NCBI RefSeq assembly: GCF_019397265.1
Contig: NZ_CP068985.1
Span: 2,336,501-2,400,500 of the forward strand
Reading direction: 5' to 3'
DNA: 64,000 nucleotides
Origin: Nonomuraea coxensis DSM 45129
GTDB lineage: Bacteria > Actinomycetota > Actinomycetes > Streptosporangiales > Streptosporangiaceae
The position numbers and the translations under genes were made by a program. The notes beneath the pieces are model-generated. The model was not told where the DNA came from. It ran no database searches and saw only the letters and a program-made list of their open reading frames with translations. Positions 44,601 through 52,808 of the stretch are shown in pieces (position 1 is the stretch's first letter; every line of letters begins with the position of its first letter).

Positions 44601-44614
44601 CTCCTCGCGGGTGA
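41603..44614 (+). CDS. Modular secreted GH10 xylanase, frameshifted at its 3' end
   Basis: This endo-beta-1,4-xylanase has a signal peptide and two CBM4/9/22-like xylan-binding modules (~33-175 and ~185-327, each with FEDGT...W and a closing YHLDD/FHLDDF). The GH10 barrel is at ~335-655, with acid/base E461 in WDVVNE and nucleophile E568 in VTELDVSV. Two CBM9-like domains follow. AGGAG four bases upstream supports GTG at 41603. Near the end, a run of seven G (44517-44523) shifts the frame, so the reading frame as given runs to 44614 with a low-complexity tail, into the convergent WD40 gene. With six G it would read HWGVLKLT and stop at 44540, the normal CBM9 end. The catalytic part is unaffected. 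Confidence 0.88.
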   Translation: MRTLLRALVAAALSCLLPVLSLPAASPARAAADHVYDFEDGTAQGWSPRGDGVSVAVTTEAAHGGAASLLVTGRTATWHGASLAAPFVKGVTYRVSAHARLAAGQPAATIALTVQRTPAGGETTYERVAAATVTDGAWVRLAGTYLFTADSTDLQLYAESDDAAGSYHLDDVVLAPQGDPTREPVAADFEDGTTQDWSPRASAVLAATTEAAHGGARSLAVTGRSASWDGPALNVLGRLGKGDRYQLSAWVRLGAGADSGRLGLSIERRAAGTPSYEQIVPPTDVPAGEWVRLAGTYTLSRDVDFLSVYLESDTGTFPFHLDDFALTYLPPKPIQTDIPALKDRVPFTLGSALTRPDTFGVHGELLARHFNGITPGNELKWDATEPREGEYAFADADDLVAFGERHGMTIRGHTLAWHSQTPSWVFEGADKQTLLTRLENHVRTLVTRYKGRIAAWDVVNEVVDENQPDGLRRSPWYEITGLDFIRTAFRVAHEADPDARLFINDYNTEFPRKREALYALVKRLRAEGVPIHGVGHQLHLNIEQPPASSVEDTIERFATLGVEQQVTELDVSVYTDFVSSYPTIPDELIAEQGHRYKELFDVFRRQAAHLTSVTVWGESDDVSWLNTWPITRLNAPLLFDRDLQAKPAYWGVADPSKLPPRVRRLEAPAGEVVLDGKRDQQWDLLPDAPIARVGEVSAGFQARTTAAGMYVLAEVADRSVSAGDRVTFTVDGVARTVTRQGGHRAAARPTPTGYRVEALVPKGTDVDVTVRDGGTAVSWTGKVTPAPAVKLTTAAHRAPVLDGVADPAWRAAPEIRTGTWIQGTSGASATVRSLWHGSTLYVLAQVTDPVLSEESPNAWEQDSVEIFVDPGNGKTKGYTDDDGQYRISFSGRLTVGGTFDAAGVKDNLRAVTRTVPGGYVVEAAVALPTAPLRPGALLGFDVQVNDATGAARTAAVTWNDATGRSYLDTSHWGGAEADLTPSSSPGRGGRRGGRGRTAPTPRG

Positions 44615-47600
44615 CCGCCGCGCCCGCGCGCTCGCACACCGTCGCGGTGGCCTGCTCGGCGTCGAGGCCCCAGAGCTGGGCCGCCACGCCCGACGTGGCG
44701 GCCAGCGTCAGGCCGTCCGGGGCCGCCGCCACGTCGTCCACCGGCTCGGGCCCCGCCAGCACCGCCCACAGGGACGGGCGGGCCCGGTCGGCCACGTTCC
44801 ACACCCGCAGCGTGCGGTCGCGGGAGGCCGTCACCAGCGTCCGGCCGTCCGCGCCGAACACCGCCGCGGTCACCGGGCCGGTGGGCCCGCGCAGCAGCGC
44901 CAGCCGCCTCGGCCGCTCCGGGGCGGCGACGTCCCACAGGGCGGCGGCGCCGTCCGCGCCGGTCGTCGCGAGCGTCCGGCCGTCGGGGCTGAACCGCAGG
45001 CCCAGCACGCCACCCGGCTGCGCGGCCACGTCGGCGAGCAGGCGCGGCGCGGCCGGCTTCGACACCTCCCACAGGCGTACGGACGCCGTGCCCGACCCGG
45101 TCGCCAGCACCTTCCCGTCCGGGCGGAACGCGAGCGCGTCCAGCCGGCCGTCCACCGCGCCGGGCGTCGCCACCCGCCGGGGAGCCGCCGGCGTGGACAC
45201 GTCCCAGAGCTGCGTCCTGCCGTCCCCGCCGATCGCCGCCACCACCTTCCCGCCGGGGGAGTACGCCACCGACCGCAGCCCCGACGCGGGCCCCTGCATC
45301 GTCGCGACGAACTTCGGGTTCGCCGGCCGCGCCACCTCCCACAGCCGGGCCGTGCCGTCGAGCGCGGCCGAGACCACGTACCGGTCGTCCGGGCTGAACG
45401 CCACCCCGACGACGGCGCCGGTGTGCCCGCGCAACGTGGAGACGGGCGTCGCGGCGGCCGGGTCGCCGGCGTCCCACAGCTTCACCGTTCTGTCGTCGGA
45501 GACGGTGGCGAGCGTGCCGCCCCCCTTGGCGAACGCCAGGGCGTTCACCCGCGCGGTGTGGCGGCCCAGCCGGGCGCGGGCGGCGACCCGGGCCGGATCG
45601 GCGACGTTCCACAGCCGGGTCACGCCGTCCGTCCCCGACGCCGCCGCCAGCGTCCGGCCGTCCGGGCTGAACGCGACGCCCCCCGTGCCCCTCGCTGTGC
45701 CCGCCGGCGCGGTGAGGAGGGCGGCCGGCTGCGGGTCGCCCGGCGTCGCCACGTCCCACAGGCGGGTGGCCCCGTCGGCGGAGGCCGCGGCGAGCACGTC
45801 CCCGTCCGGGCTGAACGCCACGTCCTCCACGGGGACGCCGGAGCCGGCGGCGGTGCCGGTCAGCTTGGCCGCCGTGATGTTCCACAGGTGCAGCGCGCCC
45901 GTCGCGGAGGCGGTGGCGAGGCTCCGGCCGTCGGGGCTGAAGGCGACGCTGCGCACCGCGCCGCCGTCCGGGGACGAGAACGCGGCCAGGTTCGCCGGGG
46001 TGGCGGGCGTGAGCAGGTCCAGCAGCGTGACACCGGTGGCGGAGGTGACGGCGATCATCCGGCCGTCCGGGCTGAAGGCCACGTCGGCGGGCTCGCTCGC
46101 CTGCTTCAGCGCGGCCACCGCCTTGGGGGCCTGGGGAGCGGCCACGTCCCACAGGCGTACGGTGCGGTCCGCGCCCGCGGTGGCGAGCAGACCGCCCTTG
46201 GGGGCCGCCGCGACCGCCAGCACCGGCCCCTGGTGACCCCTGATGGTCGCCAGCGGCTTCGGCTTCGCCGGGGTGGCCGCGTCCCACAGGCGGGCCGTGC
46301 CGTCGGAGGAGGACGTCGCGAGCACCTTCCCGTCCTGGCTGAACGCCGCCGCCGTCAGGCCCGCCGCGTGGCCCGTGACGACGCCCGCGCCCTTCGGACG
46401 CAGCGGGTCGGCGACGTCCCACAGGCGGGCCGTCCGGTCGCCGGACACCGTGACCAGCACCCGGCCGTCCGGCCGGTACGCCACCCGCTCCACCGGCCCC
46501 GTGTGGCCGAGCAGCCGCGACGGGATCGGCCGCGACAGCGCGCCGAGCAGCGCGCCCCTCGCCTCCGGCGTGGCCGAGACGCGGTAGGCGGCGAGCGCGA
46601 GCTGCGCCGCCAGCGCCCCGTCCGGCAGGGCGGTGGCGGAGGCGGCGACCTGACGGGACAACGCCGCGTCCCGCTGCGCGGCGACCTGCCGCGCCTCCCG
46701 CGCCGCCTGCCCCGCCGCCCGCCACTGCAGCACCGCGCCCGTGGCCGCGGCCAGCACGAGCACGCAGAGCCCGGCGATCACGGCCCGGCCGGCCGCCGCC
46801 CGCCGCCGCTGCCGCCGCCCGGACGCCACCAGAAACGCCCGCTCAACGCCCGCCAGTCCGTCACCCGCCAGTCCGGCGCCGGCAGGTCCGGCGCCCGCCG
46901 CATTCGGGCCGCCCTGGCCGGGGGGCGCGGCCGGGGGGCGGCCCGCGGCGACCAGCTTGCCGTGCACCGTCATCGACCCCACGGCGGGAAGCCCCCCGCC
47001 GCCGTCCCCCTGCACCTGCGCGGTGCTTCGCGGTGAGAGCTGGGCGGGCCGGGGCGGGGCCTCGGTGAGGGCGACGGCGGCGGCGAGGCGGGTGTCGGCG
47101 TACAGGTGGGCAGGGTCGCGCCCCTCACGGTCCCAGCGCCGCGCGTCCTCGGCGAGCCGCCGCCGGACGAGCGCGGCGGCGCGCTCGGCGTCCACCCACC
47201 CGCCGAGCCGGGGCCAGGCGCGGATGAGCGTGTCGTGCACCAGCCCCGCCTCCCCGTCGTGCACCGTGACCAGGCGCGAACGGGCCAGCCCGGCGAGCAC
47301 CTGCGCCCGTACGGACGCCGCCTCCCCGGAGCCGGACCAGGACCCGCTCTCCGTCAGCGCGGCGAGGGGCACGCGGCGACCGGCGGCGCCGGCGGCCCCG
47401 TCCGTACGCACCATCCGCAGCAGCAGCTCACGCGCCATCGCCTCGAACTCCGGCCCGAGCGCCCGCAGCGCCTCCTCCGCGCCGGCCGCCACCGCTCCCG
47501 CGACCCCGCCGGCGGCCCGGTAGTCGGCCATGGCGAGCACGTCCCCTGAGCGCCGTTCCCAGGTCGCGAACAGGGCGTGGGACAGCAGCGGCAGAACGCC

Positions 47601-49163
47601 GCCCGACCGTTCGAGCTCAGGCTCGCGCGCCCGCAGCTCCTCCAGCACCAGGTCCGCCAGCCCGGCCTCCAGCCGGAGCCCGCAGCGCGCCGCCGGCTCC
47701 TCGATCATGGCGCGCAGCTCGGCCTCGCCGGGCGGCGGCACGACCTCCGGCCGCCGCAGCGCCGCCACCAGCTCCGGGTACGCCGCGCACGCCCCGAAGT
47801 GCTCGCCCCGCACCGAGACCACCACGGCCGCCGCCCGCGCCAGCTCGCCCAGCGCCGTCACGAACCGCCGCCGCGCGGCCGGATCGGCGCACTCGGTGAA
47901 CACCTCCTCGAACGGGTCCACGACCACCAGCACCGGCCCGGGCGGCAGGGCGCGCGCCGCCGCGCCGGGATCGGACTCGATGACCGCGCGCAGCCGTACC
48001 GGATCGCCGCCGCCGAGCGCGGCCAGCTCGCGGGCCAGCGCGCCGAGCGGGTCGCCGCCGGGCGCGAGCACGACGACGCCCGCCGCCTCCCCGCCCGGGG
48101 GCCGCGACGCCAGGAACGCCGGGACGAGCCCGGCCCGCACCACCGACGACTTCCCGCACCCGGACGGCCCGGTCACCACGACCGGCTCGCCATCCGCCGC
48201 GCGCACCCGCTCCGTCAGCGACCGCACCAGCGCCTCGCGCCCGAAGAACAGCTCCGCGTGCTCCACTCCGTACGCCGCCAGCCCCCGATACGGGCCGGTC
48301 GCCTCACCGGCGGCGGCAGCGGGCACGGGCATCGCCGGCGCGGGCCGATGGGCCGGGTTGGGAGCGAGGGGAGCAGAAGCGCCCGCGTTCCCCGCGTTCC
48401 CCGCCACGGCCCGGCGCGGCCGGGGAAAGCCCGCGGCGGGCAGCACGCGGGCCAGCCTGTGGTGGACGTGGTCGAGGGTGAACGCGGCCGGCCCGTCCGG
48501 GTCGCCCTCGGTCAGCAGCCGCAGCAGCGCCCCGCCGAGCGCGGTGTGCCGTACGCCGGGCAGCGCCCACCCGTTCGCGTCCCTGCTCGCCGAGGCCAGC
48601 ACGTACGCCGCCCGCCCCATCCCCTCGAACACCCGGTCCATCGCCCTGGCGGGCACCGGACGCCCCTCCCCGGTGAAGCAGCAGTCGAGCACCACGACGG
48701 CCAGCTCGGCCGCCGAGCCCGCCAGCACCTGGCGTACCACGCCGAAGGGCAGCGCCTGATGGCCGGGCACGCCCTGCCCGAGGTCCACGGTGGCGCGCGT
48801 GGCCAGGTGCAGCTCGCCGTCCGGGGCGAAGACGCCGTGCCCCGAGTAGTGGAACAGCAGGACCGAGGTCGCCTCCCGAGCGGCCCGCTCCAGCGCCTCG
48901 CCGAGAGCGGCGGGGGCGACGGGGTCGACCAGCACGGTGAGGTGGGCGGGCGCGAGCCCGGCCCGCTCGACCAGGCACCGCCCGAGGTCGCCGACCGTGG
49001 CGGGAACGGCGGGGGCCACCGGCAGCCGCGAGGCCGGCCGGTGCGCCCCGGTGCCCGCCACCACGGCCCTCGCCCCGTCGCCGGCGAGCAGCAGTGGTGG
49101 ACCGTTCCACCGGGACCGCACCACGCGAGTCCTGTCCAGATTCGCGGAATCGTCCTCTTTCAT
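44544..49163 (-). CDS. Caspase-like/STAND NTPase/WD40 protein
   Basis: The 1,539-residue protein begins with a caspase-like (C14) domain (~25-250). The His is H109 in HYSGHG and the Cys is C161 or C162 in VVLDCCFTG. A linker leads to a STAND-type NTPase: Walker A GPSGCGKSS at 331-339, Walker B VLVVVDPFEEVF, and a winged-helix region. A membrane helix follows (VIAGLCVLVLAAATGAVLQW), then 14 WD40 repeats with GH...AFSPDG...LWD, enough for two seven-bladed propellers. Such STAND proteins are signal-triggered switches in immunity, abortive infection or development. GGAG six bases upstream supports ATG at 49163. The target protein of the protease and the trigger are unknown. Confidence 0.88.
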   Translation of the reverse strand: MKEDDSANLDRTRVVRSRWNGPPLLLAGDGARAVVAGTGAHRPASRLPVAPAVPATVGDLGRCLVERAGLAPAHLTVLVDPVAPAALGEALERAAREATSVLLFHYSGHGVFAPDGELHLATRATVDLGQGVPGHQALPFGVVRQVLAGSAAELAVVVLDCCFTGEGRPVPARAMDRVFEGMGRAAYVLASASRDANGWALPGVRHTALGGALLRLLTEGDPDGPAAFTLDHVHHRLARVLPAAGFPRPRRAVAGNAGNAGASAPLAPNPAHRPAPAMPVPAAAAGEATGPYRGLAAYGVEHAELFFGREALVRSLTERVRAADGEPVVVTGPSGCGKSSVVRAGLVPAFLASRPPGGEAAGVVVLAPGGDPLGALARELAALGGGDPVRLRAVIESDPGAAARALPPGPVLVVVDPFEEVFTECADPAARRRFVTALGELARAAAVVVSVRGEHFGACAAYPELVAALRRPEVVPPPGEAELRAMIEEPAARCGLRLEAGLADLVLEELRAREPELERSGGVLPLLSHALFATWERRSGDVLAMADYRAAGGVAGAVAAGAEEALRALGPEFEAMARELLLRMVRTDGAAGAAGRRVPLAALTESGSWSGSGEAASVRAQVLAGLARSRLVTVHDGEAGLVHDTLIRAWPRLGGWVDAERAAALVRRRLAEDARRWDREGRDPAHLYADTRLAAAVALTEAPPRPAQLSPRSTAQVQGDGGGGLPAVGSMTVHGKLVAAGRPPAAPPGQGGPNAAGAGPAGAGLAGDGLAGVERAFLVASGRRQRRRAAAGRAVIAGLCVLVLAAATGAVLQWRAAGQAAREARQVAAQRDAALSRQVAASATALPDGALAAQLALAAYRVSATPEARGALLGALSRPIPSRLLGHTGPVERVAYRPDGRVLVTVSGDRTARLWDVADPLRPKGAGVVTGHAAGLTAAAFSQDGKVLATSSSDGTARLWDAATPAKPKPLATIRGHQGPVLAVAAAPKGGLLATAGADRTVRLWDVAAPQAPKAVAALKQASEPADVAFSPDGRMIAVTSATGVTLLDLLTPATPANLAAFSSPDGGAVRSVAFSPDGRSLATASATGALHLWNITAAKLTGTAAGSGVPVEDVAFSPDGDVLAAASADGATRLWDVATPGDPQPAALLTAPAGTARGTGGVAFSPDGRTLAAASGTDGVTRLWNVADPARVAARARLGRHTARVNALAFAKGGGTLATVSDDRTVKLWDAGDPAAATPVSTLRGHTGAVVGVAFSPDDRYVVSAALDGTARLWEVARPANPKFVATMQGPASGLRSVAYSPGGKVVAAIGGDGRTQLWDVSTPAAPRRVATPGAVDGRLDALAFRPDGKVLATGSGTASVRLWEVSKPAAPRLLADVAAQPGGVLGLRFSPDGRTLATTGADGAAALWDVAAPERPRRLALLRGPTGPVTAAVFGADGRTLVTASRDRTLRVWNVADRARPSLWAVLAGPEPVDDVAAAPDGLTLAATSGVAAQLWGLDAEQATATVCERAGAAVTREEWAQYVPGRPYALPCPATS

Positions 49164-49244
49164 CCGGAGCTCCACGGCGGTGGTCGGGGTGGCCACTGAG
49201 GGCTGTAAGGGTACGGAAGTCTCCGGTCCGCGTCGAGGGGCCGT

Positions 49245-49299
49245 TCGAGGGGCCCGGAGGATGGGCCCGGAGGATGGGCCCGGCGGACGGGCCCCTCGA
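49245..49299 (-). terminator. Inverted repeat enclosing 13-base tandem repeats
   Basis: TCGAGGGGCCCG (49245-49256) pairs perfectly with CGGGCCCCTCGA (49288-49299). The 31-base loop and part of the left arm are made of three 13-base units of GGGCCCGGAGGAT type (49250-49288, the third diverged). It lies just downstream of the C39-like peptidase stop, so it probably ends that transcript before the STAND gene. Confidence 0.6.
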
Positions 49300-49315
49300 C
49301 CTCTCCCGGGTCGGC

Positions 49316-50563
49316 TCACCAGTTGGCGGGCAGACCCGGCGTCGTGGCGGGCAGGGCGTGGCCCGCCGGGTGGATGACGTACGCGATGCCGCCGCTGCTG
49401 GAGCTGCGCAGCCACACGTTCTCGAAGTCGGCGCGCGGGTAGACGTGCCGCACCGCCGCGTTGCTGGAGGAGGCCGGGTCGTTGGCGATGACGTCGCCGG
49501 TCGCGGTGAAGCCGACGATCACCATGAGGTGGCCGTTGGTGCCGTAACCGGCGCCGGGCAGCTCGCTCTTCTTGAACGACTGCGAGGTGATGACCGGCAC
49601 CCCCGCCTTGACGAGCCGCTCCAGCTCGGTCAGCGTACGCAGCCGGGTGACGAAGCCGTCCAGGCCGTAGCGGCCGGCGTAGGCGGTGTTGAACGGCCAG
49701 TTGCCCGCGCCTTGGTAGGCGTGGTCGTAGGTGTAGCGGGCCGCGTAGTCGACCTCGGGGTCGGGGTCGGACGGGTCCACCCACGCGGTGTCCTGCGCGC
49801 TCGGCCACTTGCCCCAGTAGCCGAGCACCATCGTGGTGGAGGTCGGGCTGCACCACGCCTCGCCGCCGCCGTCCCATTCGGGGTAGTGGCCGACGTGGAC
49901 GTTCTGGGAGCGGCGCGGCACGTCGAGCTCGACGCCCCACGCGCCGCCGCCGGGGCTGACCGGCACCGTCTTGCGCTGGGGCACGTTGGACGCCATCGCC
50001 CCGGACGTGCGCACCCGCGGCGTGAGCGACGAGCCGGGCGTCCGGTAGAGCGTCAGCCGGAGCTGGTAGCCGCTCATCTGCTTGCCCGCCGCCGCGACCA
50101 GCGTGTCCACGGCCACGGTGGCGTCGTCGTCGCCCTGGCCCGACACGGACGTGCGGCGGATGTCACCCTCGGCGTAGGCCCAGCGGCCGAGGGAGTACCA
50201 CTTGGTCAGCCCCTCGGCGTTCCTGGCGCGGGCCTCGACCTGGAGCCAGCTCCCCGGCGGCAGGTCGGCGGTCCAGGACGCGATCAGCTCCGTGGCGGGG
50301 AAGCCGATGGCCCGCTCGGGGCCGGTCCAGCGGGCGTACTCCCAGGTCTTGGTGCCGAGGGCGTCGGTGTAGGCGGTGGTGCCGGCGGGCGAGGCGAACG
50401 ACAGCCCGTCGCCCGCGGCGGTGCCCTCGGCCGTGCCGGCGGTGAAGTCGGCCCGCTGGAAGACGACGTCGGTCTGGCCGGCCGCGGCCGGTTTCGCGGT
50501 CGCGGGCGGGGCGAAGGTCGTCACCACGAGGAGGGACGACAGGACCACGGTCAGCGCGCGCAT
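49316..50563 (-). CDS. Secreted C39-like papain-fold peptidase
   Basis: The 415-residue protein has a signal peptide (MRALTVVLSSLLVVT..., cleavage after TATA/ATAK). A beta-rich domain of ~180 residues is followed by a C39-type peptidase domain. The catalytic Cys is in GGEAWCSPTSTTMVLGYW, the His in GTNGHLMVIVGF and the Asn/Asp in VIANDPAS. It is secreted and not fused to an ABC exporter, so it acts on extracellular protein or peptide. It is monocistronic with a terminator hairpin behind it. ATG at 50563 has a weak AAGGTGGG site. The start codon is inferred from the signal peptide. It lies upstream of the STAND gene in the same direction, but no functional link is shown. Confidence 0.85.
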   Translation of the reverse strand: MRALTVVLSSLLVVTTFAPPATAKPAAAGQTDVVFQRADFTAGTAEGTAAGDGLSFASPAGTTAYTDALGTKTWEYARWTGPERAIGFPATELIASWTADLPPGSWLQVEARARNAEGLTKWYSLGRWAYAEGDIRRTSVSGQGDDDATVAVDTLVAAAGKQMSGYQLRLTLYRTPGSSLTPRVRTSGAMASNVPQRKTVPVSPGGGAWGVELDVPRRSQNVHVGHYPEWDGGGEAWCSPTSTTMVLGYWGKWPSAQDTAWVDPSDPDPEVDYAARYTYDHAYQGAGNWPFNTAYAGRYGLDGFVTRLRTLTELERLVKAGVPVITSQSFKKSELPGAGYGTNGHLMVIVGFTATGDVIANDPASSSNAAVRHVYPRADFENVWLRSSSSGGIAYVIHPAGHALPATTPGLPANW

Positions 50564-50660
50564 GTACCCACCTTCTCGGGAGGCGTACGGTCGGCCCGAC
50601 ACTAGGCACGCGCCGCCCGCCGGTCATCCGGAAATCTACGTATCGCCGCGCACCGCCGCG

Positions 50661-50666
50661 TAGGGT
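50661..50666 (+). promoter_or_regulatory. Putative -10 box of a leaderless adk transcript
   Basis: TAGGGT lies eight bases before the adk ATG. This is the spacing expected for transcription starting at the codon itself; no ribosome site is visible. Confidence 0.35.
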
Positions 50667-50674
50667 CATGAGCC

Positions 50675-51337
50675 ATGCGCAAGTACGTGATCATGGGTGT
50701 GCAGGGCAGCGGCAAGGGCACCCAGGCCGCGTTGCTGGCGAACGACCTCGACCTGACGCACATCAGCGTCGGCGACGTCTTCCGCTGGCACGTCAAGAAC
50801 CACACCAAGCTCGGCGCCCAGGTCCGCCGCCTGGTCGCGGCCGGCGAGCTGGTGGGGGACGACCTGGTGGAGTCCGTCGTACGCGACCGGCTCCAGCTCC
50901 ACGACTGGAACTTCGGCTTCGTCATCGACGGCTTCCCGCGCAACCGCCGCCAGGCGGAGTTCTTCCTGGAGAGCTACGACATCGACGGCGTCATCCACCT
51001 CGACCTGCCCGACGACGAGGTACGCCGCCGCGTGCTCGCCCGCCGGCTCTGCTCCCGCTGCGGCATGGACTACAACCTCATCGCCCACCGGCCCGAGGTC
51101 GAGGGGCGGTGCGACGTATGCGGCGGCGAACTCGTCACCCGGGCGGACGACACGCCGGACGCGCTGGCGCGCCGGCTACGCGACTACCACGAGAAGACGG
51201 ACCCGGTGCTGGAGCTGTTCCGGCGCAAGGAGTACGTCATGACGGTGGACGCCCGCGCCGACAAGGTGACCGTCCAGCAGGCCATCCGCACCCGCTTCAA
51301 CCTCCCCCCGTACGACCCGTCGCCCACCCCGGGCTGA
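50675..51337 (+). CDS. adk: Adenylate kinase, zinc-lid form (second copy likely)
   Basis: The 220-residue enzyme interconverts ATP+AMP and 2 ADP. The P-loop is GVQGSGKGT, the AMP-binding region SVGDVFRWH, and the core motif VIDGFPRN. The LID has four cysteines (CSRC...CDVC) that bind zinc. It is monocistronic and not in the ribosomal-protein operon where adk normally lies. It also differs in the P-loop (GVQ instead of GPP), so it is probably an additional adenylate or nucleoside monophosphate kinase. The substrate may differ from AMP. Confidence 0.88.
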   Translation: MRKYVIMGVQGSGKGTQAALLANDLDLTHISVGDVFRWHVKNHTKLGAQVRRLVAAGELVGDDLVESVVRDRLQLHDWNFGFVIDGFPRNRRQAEFFLESYDIDGVIHLDLPDDEVRRRVLARRLCSRCGMDYNLIAHRPEVEGRCDVCGGELVTRADDTPDALARRLRDYHEKTDPVLELFRRKEYVMTVDARADKVTVQQAIRTRFNLPPYDPSPTPG

Positions 51338-51348
51338 CCGCGCGCACC

Positions 51349-52347
51349 TCACCGACCGTCCCGGAGTTCGAGCTCGACGAGATACTCCGCACTGACCGCG
51401 CGCAGCCCGCCGCCGGCGACGGCCAGAGCCTCCTCACGGCTGAGCGCGTCCGAGTCGACCTGCACCAGCCGCCCGTCCACCCCGGCGACCATCACCTGCC
51501 TGCCACCCGTCTTCTTCTTCGTCAGCCATCGATCCGCCGCCGCCCGCTCGCAGGGCCCGAAGCGCGGCTCCCACGCCGCGCACGCCTCCCGCGGATCCCC
51601 GCCGCCGCTGACCTGGACGAACACGTCGGGCTCGTCCCCTTCGTCCCTCGCGTAGCCGAGCGTCAGGACCTCGTCGTCGATGGCCCCCACGTCCACCAGC
51701 ACGCGCCCCGGCACCACCGCCGGCACCACCAGCGGGAGCGACTTCTCGTAGGCCGCGACGAGGTCCGCGCGCAGCCGCTGCCCCGATGCCTCCACACGCC
51801 GGTGCTCGACGGTCGCCGTCGTGACCACGCACCCGCACACCGCCACGGCCGCGACGACCCGCGGCAGGAGCGCCGCCGTACCCGCCAGCGCGGCGCCGCC
51901 CGCACAACTCACGACCGCCAGCACGACGAACCCGCCGAACGCCGGCCAAGGACCCGGGCTCGGCACGGCCAGCTCCACCGCGTTCTTCGCCACCACCAGC
52001 AACACGGCCGCGAGCATCGCCCCACGAACCGGCCGCGAGATCCTCATCCGCACGGCCAGCCACACCCCGACGGACCCCACCACCGCCACGGCCACGACCA
52101 CCAGAGGCAGGACGGTGTACGTCTCGATGTCCTCCTCGTACAGCCTCGACACCGGATACCCGACCCCGGCCCCGACCACCAGCCCGACCCAGCCACCCCG
52201 AACCAGATCCCGCGTCATACGCCCACGATGCCACCCAACCGCCCCCAGAACGACCGAACCACCCAAAACAGCCCCGACCCAACCCCACTCCCCGGGCTTG
52301 CTACGGACGACGCGGCTTTCTACGTTGAGAGCCATGAGATCGACCAT
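51349..52347 (-). CDS. Multi-span membrane protein of unknown function
   Basis: The ~332-residue protein has five to six hydrophobic helices in the first ~175 residues. These include WVGAVLGGSVVLGAVGW, TVLPLVVVAVAVVGSVGVWL and GFVVLAVVSCAGGAALAG. A soluble C-terminal domain of ~150 residues with two cysteines (EACAAWEPRFGPCER) follows. No family was recognised. The start is uncertain: ATG at 52347 has AGGA eight bases upstream and includes the first helix, ATG at 52335 is close, and ATG at 52218 would drop that helix. It converges on adk with an 11-base gap. Confidence 0.6.
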   Translation of the reverse strand: MVDLMALNVESRVVRSKPGEWGWVGAVLGGSVVLGAVGWHRGRMTRDLVRGGWVGLVVGAGVGYPVSRLYEEDIETYTVLPLVVVAVAVVGSVGVWLAVRMRISRPVRGAMLAAVLLVVAKNAVELAVPSPGPWPAFGGFVVLAVVSCAGGAALAGTAALLPRVVAAVAVCGCVVTTATVEHRRVEASGQRLRADLVAAYEKSLPLVVPAVVPGRVLVDVGAIDDEVLTLGYARDEGDEPDVFVQVSGGGDPREACAAWEPRFGPCERAAADRWLTKKKTGGRQVMVAGVDGRLVQVDSDALSREEALAVAGGGLRAVSAEYLVELELRDGR

Positions 52348-52564
52348 CGTGGAGATCCTCGCCCCCCAGCCTTCGAGCTGGTACAAGAACCCAGCCAGTA
52401 CGGCCGCGAAAGGCGGCTGCAGCCAGCACGGAACCCCGCCCTGCCATGATCCGATCGTCGCCAGCGTGGTTCTCGCCAACGCCCTCAGCGAGAACATCCA
52501 GCTGGCCGTCTGCCGGCGAGGCCTCGACGACCTCAAGAAGGGCCAGGCCGGAGAACACACCTGA
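52334..52564 (+). CDS. Small protein of unknown function
   Basis: A 76-residue frame reads MRSTIVEILAPQPSSWYK and contains GGCSQHGTPPCHDP with two cysteines, followed by a helical, conserved-looking end (ALSENIQLAVCRRGLDDLKKG). Third codon positions are GC-rich, as in real genes of this window. GAGAG lies four bases before the ATG. Its stop overlaps the next tiny frame as TGATG. It diverges from the membrane protein gene. The function is unknown, and a remnant of a larger gene is possible. Confidence 0.45.
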   Translation: MRSTIVEILAPQPSSWYKNPASTAAKGGCSQHGTPPCHDPIVASVVLANALSENIQLAVCRRGLDDLKKGQAGEHT

Positions 52565-52638
52565 TGAGCAAGGGGGCCGAACACGTCAGAGGCTACCTGG
52601 CCAGGTGGCGGCTCCTGCGGCGGGCAGCCTCGCCGTAA
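52564..52638 (+). CDS. 24-residue frame, doubtful
   Basis: The frame MSKGAEHVRGYLARWRLL... starts in a TGATG overlap with the preceding small ORF and ends after 24 codons. The coupling argues for translation, but the size and the lack of any recognisable feature leave it doubtful. It may be the 5' end of a gene truncated by a stop. The 170 bases up to the TetR gene hold nothing else recognisable. Confidence 0.25.
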   Translation: MSKGAEHVRGYLARWRLLRRAASP

Positions 52639-52808
52639 CCCGCTGAGCCTCGGTCAGCCGTACTCCAGCCTCGGGCTTTCACGAGGCAGCCTCTCCCGGG
52701 ACTTGATCGAGCGACCGGAGAGCTGCTCTGACCTGCACCGATGAGGGCTCGCGGGCGCGCCCGAGCTTCCGGCGGCAGCGCTCGGTCTTACGGGGAGACG
52801 GACGCCAA

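Noticed and set aside
49250..49288. 13-base repeats considered as an origin iteron array
   Set aside because: Only three GC-only units within a terminator-like inverted repeat, no AT-rich segment and no replication initiator gene nearby.
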